From: Embleya sp042956465
Lineage (GTDB): Bacteria; Actinomycetota; Actinomycetes; Streptomycetales; Streptomycetaceae
Direction of reading: 5' to 3'
NCBI RefSeq assembly: GCF_042956465.1
Contig: NZ_JBIBGL010000003.1
Location: 248,001-312,000, forward strand
DNA length: 64,000 bases
Shown here: one piece after another, positions 36,166-44,202 of the stretch
Numbering within the stretch: the first letter of the stretch is position 1
Layout: each line of letters opens with the position of its first letter
Program-made: the position numbers and the translations under genes
The notes under the pieces: generated by a model
The model's database searches: none
What the model saw: only the letters and a program-made list of their open reading frames with translations
Told to the model about the DNA's origin: nothing

Positions 36166-37104
36166 TCAGTGCCGGGCCAGGTCCGCCGCGCCGACCAGGC
36201 CCGCGTCGCTGCCCAGGGTGGCCACCACGACCTCGGCGCCGAGCCGGTGGCCCCGGCGCAGCACACTGCGGTAGGTCTCCAGGGCGGGGACCAGCAGCAG
36301 GTCGCCCGCGTCCGAGACGCCGCCGCCGATCACGAACGCGGCGGGGTCCAGCACGGCCGACAGGTCGGCCAGGCCCTGGCCGAGCCACGTACCGAGTTCG
36401 CGGAAGGCGGCGAGCGCCACCGGGTCGCCGAGCAGGGCGGCCTGGGTCACGTGCGGGCCCTGGATCCCGGCGGGCGTGCCGTTGCCGAGCGCGAGCAGCT
36501 TCTCCGCCGCCTCGGGCATGCCCGCCGCGCGGTCGCGGGCGTAGCGGGTCAGCGCGCTGCCGCTGGCGTACTGCTCCCAGCAGCCGTAGTTGCCGCACGG
36601 GCAGGCGATACCGTTGGGGACCACCCGCATGTGTCCGGGCTCGCCCGCTATCCCGCCGCCGCCCCGGTACAACTCGCCGCCGAACACGATCGCGCCGCCG
36701 ATGCCGGTGCCGACGGTCACGCACATCACGTTCGTGTGGCCCGCGGCGGCTCCGTAGCGCACCTCGCCCCACGCGGCGGCGTTGGCGTCGTTCTCCACCA
36801 CGACCGGCAGGCCGATCAGCGCCTCCATGCGATCACGCAGCGGTTCGCCGACCCACGCGCCGACGTTGGCCGAGAACAGCACGGTCGACCGGTCCGCGCC
36901 GATGAATCCGGCCGCACCGAGCCCGACCGCCTCCACGACGTGGTTCTGCCGCAGGGTGTCGACCGCCTCGGCGATCACCTGCGCGGTGCCATCGGCATCC
37001 TTGGGGGTGGCGACCTTGAGCCGATCGAGGATCACCCCGTCGGCATCGACCACGCCCGCGAGGATTTTGGTGCCACCGATGTCGACACCGATCGTGAGTC
37101 CCAT
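36166..37104 (-). CDS. glk: ROK-family glucokinase
   Basis: ATP-dependent glucose kinase of 312 residues. The nucleotide-binding VDIGGTKILAGVV opens the protein; the catalytic Asp is in VVENDANAAAWGE. The zinc-binding ROK signature is CPCGNYGCWEQYASG preceded by GEPGHM. In Streptomyces this enzyme also takes part in carbon catabolite repression, which is known biology of the family and not visible here. ATG at 37104 is the conserved start even though the open frame extends further. The gene's 3' flank holds the hairpin repeat array at 35936-36150. Confidence 0.95.
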   Translation of the reverse strand: MGLTIGVDIGGTKILAGVVDADGVILDRLKVATPKDADGTAQVIAEAVDTLRQNHVVEAVGLGAAGFIGADRSTVLFSANVGAWVGEPLRDRMEALIGLPVVVENDANAAAWGEVRYGAAAGHTNVMCVTVGTGIGGAIVFGGELYRGGGGIAGEPGHMRVVPNGIACPCGNYGCWEQYASGSALTRYARDRAAGMPEAAEKLLALGNGTPAGIQGPHVTQAALLGDPVALAAFRELGTWLGQGLADLSAVLDPAAFVIGGGVSDAGDLLLVPALETYRSVLRRGHRLGAEVVVATLGSDAGLVGAADLARH

Positions 37105-37307
37105 GTCGTCCCAAGCTCGTTCGCGTGCATTGCCCGCAACGGATCGTACTGGTCCCTTCCCCGGGTCCACCCCACCCGTACGCCCGCAGGTCACCGCGGG
37201 GATGCCCGGGCACCGGCGGACCGGACGGGCGGCCGGCGGCGGTGCGGCCCGTGCGGACGCCCGTTCGCGGGTGACCGGACGGCGTGCCGCCGCAGCGCCC
37301 GGTCCCG

Positions 37308-37766
37308 CTATTCGTCGTCGAGCCGAATCCGCTCGGTCTCCGCCGGCTTCGCGGCCCACCGACGCTCCCGATCGCCCACGAAGGCCCGGTACGCGGACGC
37401 CAATTCGGCCCCGGCCGCGGCCAGGTGCGCGGCCACCTCGGGATGCCTGCGCACGACCTGCTCGCGTACCGCGCCGGCCTGCTCCACGAGCGTCTCGGCC
37501 AACCTGCGCGCCTCCTCGGCCAACCGCGCCGCGGGCGCCTCGTCCCCCTTGTCGGCCCCACTCAACGATTCGGCGAGCTTGCGCGCCTCCTCCCCGAGCC
37601 GCGCCCACGGGTCGGCCCGCTCGGCGTCGTCCCGCTCGGTACGCACGTCCTCCGCCGCACCCGCAGCCGCAGGCGGCACCTCGTCGGTAGTGTCCGCCCA
37701 CGCGTCCGCAGCGTCCTCGGCCGCACCCTTACCCGTCACCCGCTCATCAGGACCCATCCGACGCAT
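37308..37766 (-). CDS. DUF5304-like protein
   Basis: A 152-residue acidic, Ala/Glu-rich helical protein. The C-terminal part (RRHPEVAAHLAAAGAELA, then a RERRWA stretch and an acidic end) resembles the DUF5304 family found upstream of glucokinase in streptomycetes, as I recall it. The middle holds two near copies of 'ARLAEEARRLAETL', probably amphipathic or coiled-coil helices. No function is known. The start is uncertain: ATG at 37766 or 37757, neither with a strong ribosome-binding site. It precedes glk on the same strand with a 203-nt gap. Confidence 0.65.
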   Translation of the reverse strand: MRRMGPDERVTGKGAAEDAADAWADTTDEVPPAAAGAAEDVRTERDDAERADPWARLGEEARKLAESLSGADKGDEAPAARLAEEARRLAETLVEQAGAVREQVVRRHPEVAAHLAAAGAELASAYRAFVGDRERRWAAKPAETERIRLDDE

Positions 37767-37904
37767 TGTCCGCGTTCCCCCGCCCCAACGCGAACACAAC
37801 CGCCCGCAAACAACCCGAAGCCGGCGGCGAAAGCAGGATCCTCGGTCGGCCCACACACCGGCGCAGCGCGCGGGGCCGGACCTCGGGCAGGCTCCCCCGC
37901 TCTC

Positions 37905-39206
37905 CTATACGGAGGTCTCGGCCGGCCGCCGGGCGGCACCGACCGCCGCGGCCTGATCCGGCGCCTCGGCTTCGGCCACATCCTCGACGGCCCGACTCGC
38001 CCGCCACAATCGCCGCCCGGAGACCACCGTGGCCGCCACCAGCAGTGCGTTGCGCAATCCGAGGGCCAGTACCGCCTTGACCTGTGAGCCCAGCAACTCG
38101 CCGAACCAGATCGGGAATTCCAGCAACGTCAGCGGCATCGCACACAGCAGCAGCACGGCCACCGGACGCTGCGTGGTGTCCGGGCGCAGCAGGCACACCG
38201 CCGCCAGACCGATCAGCCAGACCAGGTATTGCGGGCTGATCACCCGGCTGGTCACCACGAAGATCAGTAGCGCGCACAGCGCCGCGTCGCACGCCGTCGC
38301 GCCGGTGAACCGGCGGGCCCGCACCCGCCACAGCAGCAGCCAGGCGAAACCGAGCACGCTGGCGATCAGGCTGAGCCGGCCGATCGCCGAAACGTACGGG
38401 CCGTGGAACTCCAGCGAGCCGTAGCTCTCCTGCACCCGGCCGCTCCAGCCGAACCGGGTCGCGACGTGGAAGGGCAGCGCGAACACCGACTCGACCTCGA
38501 TGCCGCGTTCGCGCTGGTAACCCAGGAACGCGAACGCGCCGGGCAGCGCGGCGGCGAAAGCGAACACCACGACCGCGCCACCGAGCAGGGTCCACCCGTA
38601 CACCCGGGCCATCCGGCCGCGCCCACGCAGCCCCACGAAGATCAGCACCGGCCACACCTTGATCGCCGCCGCGAAACCCGCGAGCAGGCCCGCGAACAGG
38701 TTGCGGTCGGTGCGCCGGCTGCCGATCAGCAGCAGTGCGGCCACCGTCGGCGCGGTCACCGCGAGGTCGTAGCGGGCCAGGATCATCGGCCCGAGCAGCG
38801 GCACCGCCACCACCCACAGGGCCGCACCGTGGGGCGCGGCGCCGCGCGGGATGGTCCGGGCCAGCAGCCACAACACCAGCGCGTCCGCGGCGATCATCAC
38901 CAGGTAGACCGAGGTCGCGTAGTCGAACGGCAACAACCCGGGCAGCAGCAGCACTCCCGCCGCGCCCGGCGGGTACTGCCAGCGCACGTCGTCCACCGGG
39001 AAGGTCCCCGAGCACAGCACGTCGTACCACTCGCGGTAGATGAACCGCACGTCGCCCGTCACGAACGGCCACGGATTCGGCAGCACCTCGGTGACCATCA
39101 GCAGCAACACCAGCCGGGTCGCCGCCCAGACGAGCACGATGGTCCACAGGGCACCCGACGGGGTCCGAAACGGGTTCCGGATGCGGTGCGACTGGGGAGG
39201 GCTCAC
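37905..39206 (-). CDS. GT87-type polyprenyl-dependent mannosyltransferase
   Basis: Integral membrane glycosyltransferase (433 residues, about ten helices) of the GT87/DUF2029 kind. After the first helix the external loop carries GDVRFIYREWYDVL and RWQYPPGAAGVLLLPGLL, the usual site of the catalytic aspartate. It should transfer mannose from polyprenyl-phosphomannose on the outer face of the membrane. By position and family it corresponds to mycobacterial Rv2181, which adds branches to lipomannan; that link is by analogy. GTG at 39206 is preceded by TACGAT ending 6 nt upstream (leaderless). It is divergent from the PimB-like gene. Confidence 0.85.
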   Translation of the reverse strand: MSPPQSHRIRNPFRTPSGALWTIVLVWAATRLVLLLMVTEVLPNPWPFVTGDVRFIYREWYDVLCSGTFPVDDVRWQYPPGAAGVLLLPGLLPFDYATSVYLVMIAADALVLWLLARTIPRGAAPHGAALWVVAVPLLGPMILARYDLAVTAPTVAALLLIGSRRTDRNLFAGLLAGFAAAIKVWPVLIFVGLRGRGRMARVYGWTLLGGAVVVFAFAAALPGAFAFLGYQRERGIEVESVFALPFHVATRFGWSGRVQESYGSLEFHGPYVSAIGRLSLIASVLGFAWLLLWRVRARRFTGATACDAALCALLIFVVTSRVISPQYLVWLIGLAAVCLLRPDTTQRPVAVLLLCAMPLTLLEFPIWFGELLGSQVKAVLALGLRNALLVAATVVSGRRLWRASRAVEDVAEAEAPDQAAAVGAARRPAETSV

Positions 39207-39237
39207 CGACGGATCGTATCGAGGCAGACACCCGTGG

Positions 39238-39340
39238 GTCGGTTCCGTCGGCTCTGTCGGCTCTGTCTTGCTCCCTCGGCTGCCTCGGCACTGTCGGCTG
39301 CCTCGGCTCCGCCGGCCCCGTCGGCGGCGCGGCCGGGTCC
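39238..39340. repeat. Degenerate 9-bp tandem repeat
   Basis: Roughly eleven imperfect copies of (G/C)TCGGCT(C/G)(T/C) lie in the divergent promoter region between the GT87 and PimB-like genes. They carry no coding signal. Confidence 0.55.
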
Positions 39341-39456
39341 GCGCGTCGGGCCCGGGTCCGCGCCTCGGGCCCAGATCGCTGGACATCGTCTCCGTCCGGG
39401 ACCGCGCTCGGGCGCCGCGGGATCCCCGACCCCCCGGTCTGGGATCCTCGATCGTG

Positions 39457-40602
39457 ATGAAGACCTTGATCGTCACCAACGACTTCCCGCCCCGCCCCGG
39501 CGGCATCCAGTCCTTCGTGCACTCCATGGCCCTGCGGCTGCCGGCCGCCGGCGTCGTGGTCTACACGTCGTCATGGAAGGACCGGGCGGAGATGGCCGCG
39601 TTCGACGCGGAGCAGCCCTTCCCGGTCGTTCGGGACCGCACGCCGATGCTGGTGCCCACCCCCGGTGCGGTACGCCGGGCCCGCGAGATCGCGCGCGCCG
39701 AGGGCTGCGACACCGCGTGGTTCGGCGCGGCGGCGCCGCTGGGCCTGATGGCGCCGCAGCTGCGCGCGGTCGGCGTCGAGCGGCTGGTGGCCACCACCCA
39801 CGGACACGAGGCGGGCTGGGCGGTGCTGCCGGGGGCGCGCCGGCTGTTGCGGCGGATCGGCGAGGGGGTGGACACCGTCACCTACCTGGGCGAGTACACC
39901 CGGAGCAGGATCGCCCCCGCGCTCACCCCGGCCGCCGCCGCCCGGATGGTGCAACTGCCGCCCGGCGTGGACGAGAAGGTGTTCCGCCCGGACGTGGGCG
40001 GGGCCGAGGTGCGCGCCCGGCACGGGCTGGGCGATCGGCCGGTGGTGGTGTGCGTGTCGCGCCTGGTCCCGCGCAAGGGCCAGGACGTACTGATCCAGGC
40101 TCTGCCCCGGATTCGGCGCCGGGTGCCGGGTGCGGCGCTGCTGATCGTCGGCGCCGGGCCGTATCGGGACCGGCTGGAGGCGATGGTGGACGAGGTCGGC
40201 GTGCGTGATGCGGTGGTGTTCACCGGCGCCGTGCCGTGGGCCGAGTTGCCCGCGCACCACGAGGCCGGCGACGTGTTCGCGATGCCGTGCCGGACCCGGC
40301 GCAGGGGGCTGGACGTGGAGGGCCTGGGCATCGTCTACCTGGAGGCGTCCGCGGTGGGCCGACCGGTGGTGGCGGGCGACTCGGGCGGTGCGCCGGACGC
40401 GGTCCTGGACGGGGAGACCGGGTACGTGGTGAACGGCCGCTCGCCGGCCGCGGTCGCCGACCGGGTGGCGGGCCTGCTGGCCGACCCGGCGCAGGCCGCC
40501 CGGATGGGCGCGGCGGGGCGGCGCTGGGTGGAGCGGGAGTGGCGCTGGGACCTGCTGTCGGGGCGGCTGCGCGGGCTGCTGGATCCGGAGTGGGCGGGCT
40601 GA
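39457..40602 (+). CDS. pimB: PimB-like phosphatidylinositol mannosyltransferase (GT4)
   Basis: GDP-mannose-dependent GT-B glycosyltransferase of 381 residues. It closely follows the pattern of mycobacterial PimB' (Rv2188c): VTNDFPPRPGGIQS at the N-terminus, WFGAAAPLGLMAP, THGHEAGWA, VCVSRLVPRKGQD, then the donor-binding EX7E region DVEGLGIVYLEASA and GDSGGAPDAVL. It should add the second mannose in phosphatidylinositol mannoside synthesis on the cytoplasmic side. ATG at 39457 is preceded by an in-frame GTG at 39454, either of which may be used. A perfect-looking terminator follows at 40614. Confidence 0.88.
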   Translation: MKTLIVTNDFPPRPGGIQSFVHSMALRLPAAGVVVYTSSWKDRAEMAAFDAEQPFPVVRDRTPMLVPTPGAVRRAREIARAEGCDTAWFGAAAPLGLMAPQLRAVGVERLVATTHGHEAGWAVLPGARRLLRRIGEGVDTVTYLGEYTRSRIAPALTPAAAARMVQLPPGVDEKVFRPDVGGAEVRARHGLGDRPVVVCVSRLVPRKGQDVLIQALPRIRRRVPGAALLIVGAGPYRDRLEAMVDEVGVRDAVVFTGAVPWAELPAHHEAGDVFAMPCRTRRRGLDVEGLGIVYLEASAVGRPVVAGDSGGAPDAVLDGETGYVVNGRSPAAVADRVAGLLADPAQAARMGAAGRRWVEREWRWDLLSGRLRGLLDPEWAG

Positions 40603-40613
40603 CACACGACGTG

Positions 40614-40656
40614 CCGAAGGCGGCCGGCCCGGGAATCCCCGGACCGGCCGCCTTCG
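40614..40656. terminator. Bidirectional terminator
   Basis: CCGAAGGCGGCCGG pairs with CCGGCCGCCTTCGG, and an inner CCGGG/CCCGG can form as well. It lies between the convergent PimB-like and acyl-CoA synthetase genes. Confidence 0.85.
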
Positions 40657-40704
40657 GTGTGGTGAACGCCGGCGCACGACGCCGCTCGGGCTCGGCCCGG
40701 ATGC

Positions 40705-42510
40705 TCAGCCCTCGTAGATCTTCTCGATGTCCTGCTCGAAGTCCCGCAGCACCAGATTGCGCTTGAGCTTGAGGGACGGCGTCACGTGGCCGCTCTCCTC
40801 GGTGAAGTTGATGGTCAACACCCGGAACCTGCGCACGCCCTCGGCCCGCGAGACGGCCTTGTTGCCCTCGTCGATCGCGTCCTGGACGGAGGCCAGCAGG
40901 TCCGGGTCGTCCGCGAGGTCGGCGACCGTCGCGTCGGCGGGCTTGCCGTGCTGCTCCTTCCAGGTCGGGAAGGCCTCCGGGTCGATGGTGATCAGCGCGC
41001 CGACGAACGGGCGGCGATCGCCGACCACCATGCACTCGCTGATCAGCGGGTGGGCCCGGATGCGGTCCTCGATCACGGCCGGTGCGATGTTCTTGCCGCC
41101 CGCGGTGACCAGGATCTCCTTCTTGCGCCCGGTCACGGTCAGGAAGCCGTCGTCGTCCAGCACGCCGATGTCGCCGGTGCGGAACCAGCCGTCCTCGAAC
41201 GCCTCGGCGGTGGCCGCCTCGTTCTTCCAGTAGCCGGTGAACACGTTCGGACCCTTGGCCAGGATCTCGCCGTCCTCGGCGATGCGTACCGCCGAGCCGG
41301 GCACCGGCCGCCCGACGGTGCCGATCCGGATCCCGACCGCCGGGTTGACCGTGTGTGCGGCACAGGTCTCGGTCAGGCCATAGCCCTCAAGGACGGTGAA
41401 GCCGATGCCGCGGAAGAAGTGGCCGAGCCGGGTGCCCAGCGGCGCACCGCCGGAGATCGCGTGGGTGGCCTGGCCGCCCAGCGCCGCGCGCAGCTTGCCG
41501 TAGACCAGCTTGTCGAACACCTTGTGCTTGAGCCGAAGGCCCAGGCTGATGCTCGCCGCGTCCATGCCCTCGCTGTAGGCGATCGCCGTGTCGGCGGCCA
41601 TGTCGAAGATTTTGCCCTTGCCGTCGGCCTGCGCCTTGGCCGAGGCCGCGTTGTAGACCTTCTCGAACACGCGGGGCACCGCGAGCACGAAGGTCGGCTG
41701 GAAGGACGCGAGTTCCTTGGTCAGGTCCTTGACATCCGGACAGTGCCCTACGCGCACGCGCGCCATGATGCAGCCGATCTCCAGGATCCGGCCGAGCACG
41801 TGCGCCAGTGGCAGGAACAGCAGGCAGCTCGACTTCTCCGGGATGAACAGCCGGTCCAGGAGGGCGACCACGTTGCCCAGTTCGGCCTGGAAGTTGCCGT
41901 GCGTGAGGATGCAGCCCTTGGGCCGCCCGGTGGTCCCGGAGGTGTAGATGACCGTCGCCACCGAGTCGGCGCGCAGGGTCGCGCTGCGCTCCTCGACCAC
42001 GGCGTCGGCCACGTCGCGCCCGCCGGCGGTGAGCGCGGCCACCGCGGCCTCGCCGTCGCCCTCGTCGATCCGCCACACGTGCTTGAGCTCGGGAAGGCGC
42101 TCCCGGGCCCGCTCGACCGCGCCCTCGTGCGCCGCGTTCTCCACGATCACCGCACGCGCGCCCGAGTCGGACAGGATCCACTCGAGCTGCTCGGCCGAGG
42201 AGGTCTCGTACACCGGCACCGAGATGGCGCCGGCGCACCAGATGGCGAAGTCGAGCAGCGTCCACTCGTAGCGCGTGCGCGACATCAGGCCGATCCGGTC
42301 GCCGGGCTCGATGCCCGCGGCGATCAGGCCCTTGGCGACCTCGTACACCTCGGCCAGGAACCGGGTCGACGTCACATCGGTCCAGCGTCCGCCCACCTTG
42401 CGGGCGAGCGCCGCGGCATCCGGTGCCTCCGCGGCGTTGCGCTTGATGAGGTCGGTCAGGTTGCCCTCGGCGGGAACCTCGGCCAGGGCCGGGACGCTGC
42501 ACTCGCGCAC
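40705..42510 (-). CDS. Long-chain acyl-CoA synthetase (FadD15-like)
   Basis: AMP-forming fatty acid-CoA ligase of 601 residues. The adenylation P-loop is VIYTSGTTGRPKGC; the A5 motif reads GYGLTETCA; the A7 and A8 regions are WFRTGDIGVLDDDGFL and TGRKKEILVTAGGKNIAP. The lysine used for adenylation lies near the C-terminus in SLKLKRN. By position it matches Rv2187 (fadD15) next to pimB in mycobacteria. GTG at 42510 is preceded by GAGGAGC; the longer open frame lacks coding quality. It likely activates fatty acids for membrane lipids or oxidation. Confidence 0.92.
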   Translation of the reverse strand: MRECSVPALAEVPAEGNLTDLIKRNAAEAPDAAALARKVGGRWTDVTSTRFLAEVYEVAKGLIAAGIEPGDRIGLMSRTRYEWTLLDFAIWCAGAISVPVYETSSAEQLEWILSDSGARAVIVENAAHEGAVERARERLPELKHVWRIDEGDGEAAVAALTAGGRDVADAVVEERSATLRADSVATVIYTSGTTGRPKGCILTHGNFQAELGNVVALLDRLFIPEKSSCLLFLPLAHVLGRILEIGCIMARVRVGHCPDVKDLTKELASFQPTFVLAVPRVFEKVYNAASAKAQADGKGKIFDMAADTAIAYSEGMDAASISLGLRLKHKVFDKLVYGKLRAALGGQATHAISGGAPLGTRLGHFFRGIGFTVLEGYGLTETCAAHTVNPAVGIRIGTVGRPVPGSAVRIAEDGEILAKGPNVFTGYWKNEAATAEAFEDGWFRTGDIGVLDDDGFLTVTGRKKEILVTAGGKNIAPAVIEDRIRAHPLISECMVVGDRRPFVGALITIDPEAFPTWKEQHGKPADATVADLADDPDLLASVQDAIDEGNKAVSRAEGVRRFRVLTINFTEESGHVTPSLKLKRNLVLRDFEQDIEKIYEG

Positions 42511-42563
42511 TGATGCTCCTCGTTGCGGTCTCGGCGCCGGGGTTCGGCGCTGCCGTTTGCCGT

Positions 42564-42597
42564 TGTCTGTGTCTGTGTCTGTCTGTGTGTCGTCTGT
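42564..42597. repeat. TGTGTC hexanucleotide microsatellite
   Basis: A run of TGTC/TGTGTC units lies about 55 nt upstream of the acyl-CoA synthetase start, in its likely leader or promoter. Such a simple low-GC-skewed run is rare in this genome. Confidence 0.6.
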
Positions 42598-42866
42598 CGA
42601 TGTCGCCGGCGTGTCGTTGACGGGGCCAGACGTTACTGGCAAGTAGGTCCGGGGGACAGAGGTCACGCGGATCCTGTGCCCCGTCTCACGCCACGGACCG
42701 CCGCAGGGCCGGATCCACGCGGAACCCGTCCGCCGACCGACGGCCCGTCCGTCCCGATTCGGTGGTCCATGTCGAGAGTATCGATTCGCCGTGAGACACG
42801 GGTGTGACGGAGACAACCCCGACGCGCGGTCGGTTTCGGTTCCGGGCCGTCAGTACAGTGACGGGC

Positions 42867-43634
42867 ATGCGGGTCCACGTGGTGAGCGACGTCCACGGCG
42901 CAGCCGAGGCGCTCGCCCACGCCGGCGACGGCGCCGATGCCCTGGTGTGCCTGGGCGATCTGGTGCTCTTCCTCGACTACCACGACCTCGACCGGGGCAT
43001 CTTCACCGATCTGTTCGGGGTGGAGAACACCCGCAGGCTGCTCGCGCTGCGCAACGCCCGCCGGTTCACCGAGGCCCGGACGTTCTCCGGGTCGTTGTGG
43101 GCGGGCGTGCCGGGCGGTGCCCGCGCGGCGATAGAGCAGGCGGTGCGCCGGCAGTACGCCGCGCTGTTCGCGGCCTTCCCGACGCCGACCTACGTCACCT
43201 ACGGCAACGTCGACGTGCCCGACCTGTGGCCGGACTACGCGCGTGAAGGGGTCACCGTGCTCGACGGCCAGGTCGTCGAGATCGGCGGCCGGACCTTCGG
43301 CTTCGTCGGCGGCGGGCTGCGCACACCGATGCACACGCCGTACGAGATCTCCGACGAGGAGTACGCGGCCAAGGTCGCCGCGGTCGGTCGGGTCGACGTG
43401 CTGTGCTGCCACATCCCGCCCGCCGTGCCGGACCTGACCTACGACGTGGTGGCCCGCCGGTTCGAGCGCGGCAGCGAGGCGGTGTTGCGGGCCATCCACG
43501 AGACCCGACCCGATCTGGTGCTGTTCGGTCACGTGCACCAGCCGCTGCGGGCCCGGATGCGGATCGGACGCACCGAATGCGTCAACGTGGGGCATTTCCA
43601 GGCCACCGGGAAACCGTACGTCCTCAGCTGGTGA
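42867..43634 (+). CDS. Calcineurin-like metallophosphoesterase
   Basis: A 255-residue phosphoesterase. The metal-binding motifs are present: SDVHG at the N-terminus, CLGDLV, TYGNVDVPD, CHIPP and, near the end, FGHVHQP. The protein is thus complete for a binuclear metallophosphatase, but the substrate is not apparent. TACAGT at 42854-42859 ends 7 nt before the ATG, so leaderless transcription is probable. It is divergent from the acyl-CoA synthetase and followed after 126 nt by the SRPBCC gene with its own promoter region. Confidence 0.88.
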   Translation: MRVHVVSDVHGAAEALAHAGDGADALVCLGDLVLFLDYHDLDRGIFTDLFGVENTRRLLALRNARRFTEARTFSGSLWAGVPGGARAAIEQAVRRQYAALFAAFPTPTYVTYGNVDVPDLWPDYAREGVTVLDGQVVEIGGRTFGFVGGGLRTPMHTPYEISDEEYAAKVAAVGRVDVLCCHIPPAVPDLTYDVVARRFERGSEAVLRAIHETRPDLVLFGHVHQPLRARMRIGRTECVNVGHFQATGKPYVLSW

Positions 43635-43692
43635 GCCGGTGCCGCGTACGCGCAGGTCGGGCACGATAGCCTTCGAGCGGATCGGTTGTACG

Positions 43693-43722
43693 CAGACATC
43701 CGGTGATGTCTGTCCAGGACAG
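43693..43722. promoter_or_regulatory. Two adjoining inverted repeats
   Basis: CAGACATC-CGGT-GATGTCTG (43693-43712) is a perfect 8-bp inverted repeat and overlaps CTGTCC-A-GGACAG (43710-43722). They lie 39-68 nt before the SRPBCC start codon, in the position of an operator or a leader hairpin. Confidence 0.5.
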
Positions 43723-43760
43723 CCATAACAGCTACGCGAGCTTCCGGAGGACTCCTCACG

Positions 43761-44195
43761 ATGGCTGAACGGACCAGCTCGACCATCACGATCGACGCCA
43801 CGCCGGCCGAGGTCATGGCCGTCATCGCGGGGTTCGAGGGCTATCCCGAGTGGACCGGCGAAGTCAAGGAGACCGAGGTCCTCGAGGTCGACGAGGCGAC
43901 CGGACGCGCGATGCGCGTGCGGTTCAAGCTGGACGCCGGCGTGATCAGCGACGAGCACGTGCTGGGTTACACGTGGGACGGCGACCGCGAGGTGCGCTGG
44001 ACCCTGGTGACCAGCCAGATGCTCAAGGCACTCGACGGACGCTACGCGCTGAGCCCGATCAGCGGCGGCACCGACGTCACCTACGAACTCACCGTGGACG
44101 TCAAGATCCCGATGTTGGGCATGCTCAAGCGCAAGGCGGAGAAGGTCATCATCGACCGCGCCCTGACCGGGCTCAAGAAGCGCGTCGAGAGCTGA
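43761..44195 (+). CDS. SRPBCC/polyketide cyclase-like lipid-binding protein
   Basis: A 144-residue START/Bet v1-fold protein. It begins with a strand (SSTITIDATPAEVMAVI) followed by FEGYPEWTGEVKE and later strands ending in an amphipathic C-terminal helix (KAEKVIIDRALTGLKKR). It should bind a hydrophobic ligand in a central cavity. By position it matches Rv2185c, beside the ArsA-like gene, which starts 7 nt after its stop; the two are likely a functional pair. ATG at 43761 has CCGGAGGACT upstream. Confidence 0.9.
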   Translation: MAERTSSTITIDATPAEVMAVIAGFEGYPEWTGEVKETEVLEVDEATGRAMRVRFKLDAGVISDEHVLGYTWDGDREVRWTLVTSQMLKALDGRYALSPISGGTDVTYELTVDVKIPMLGMLKRKAEKVIIDRALTGLKKRVES

Positions 44196-44202
44196 TCCGG
44201 CG

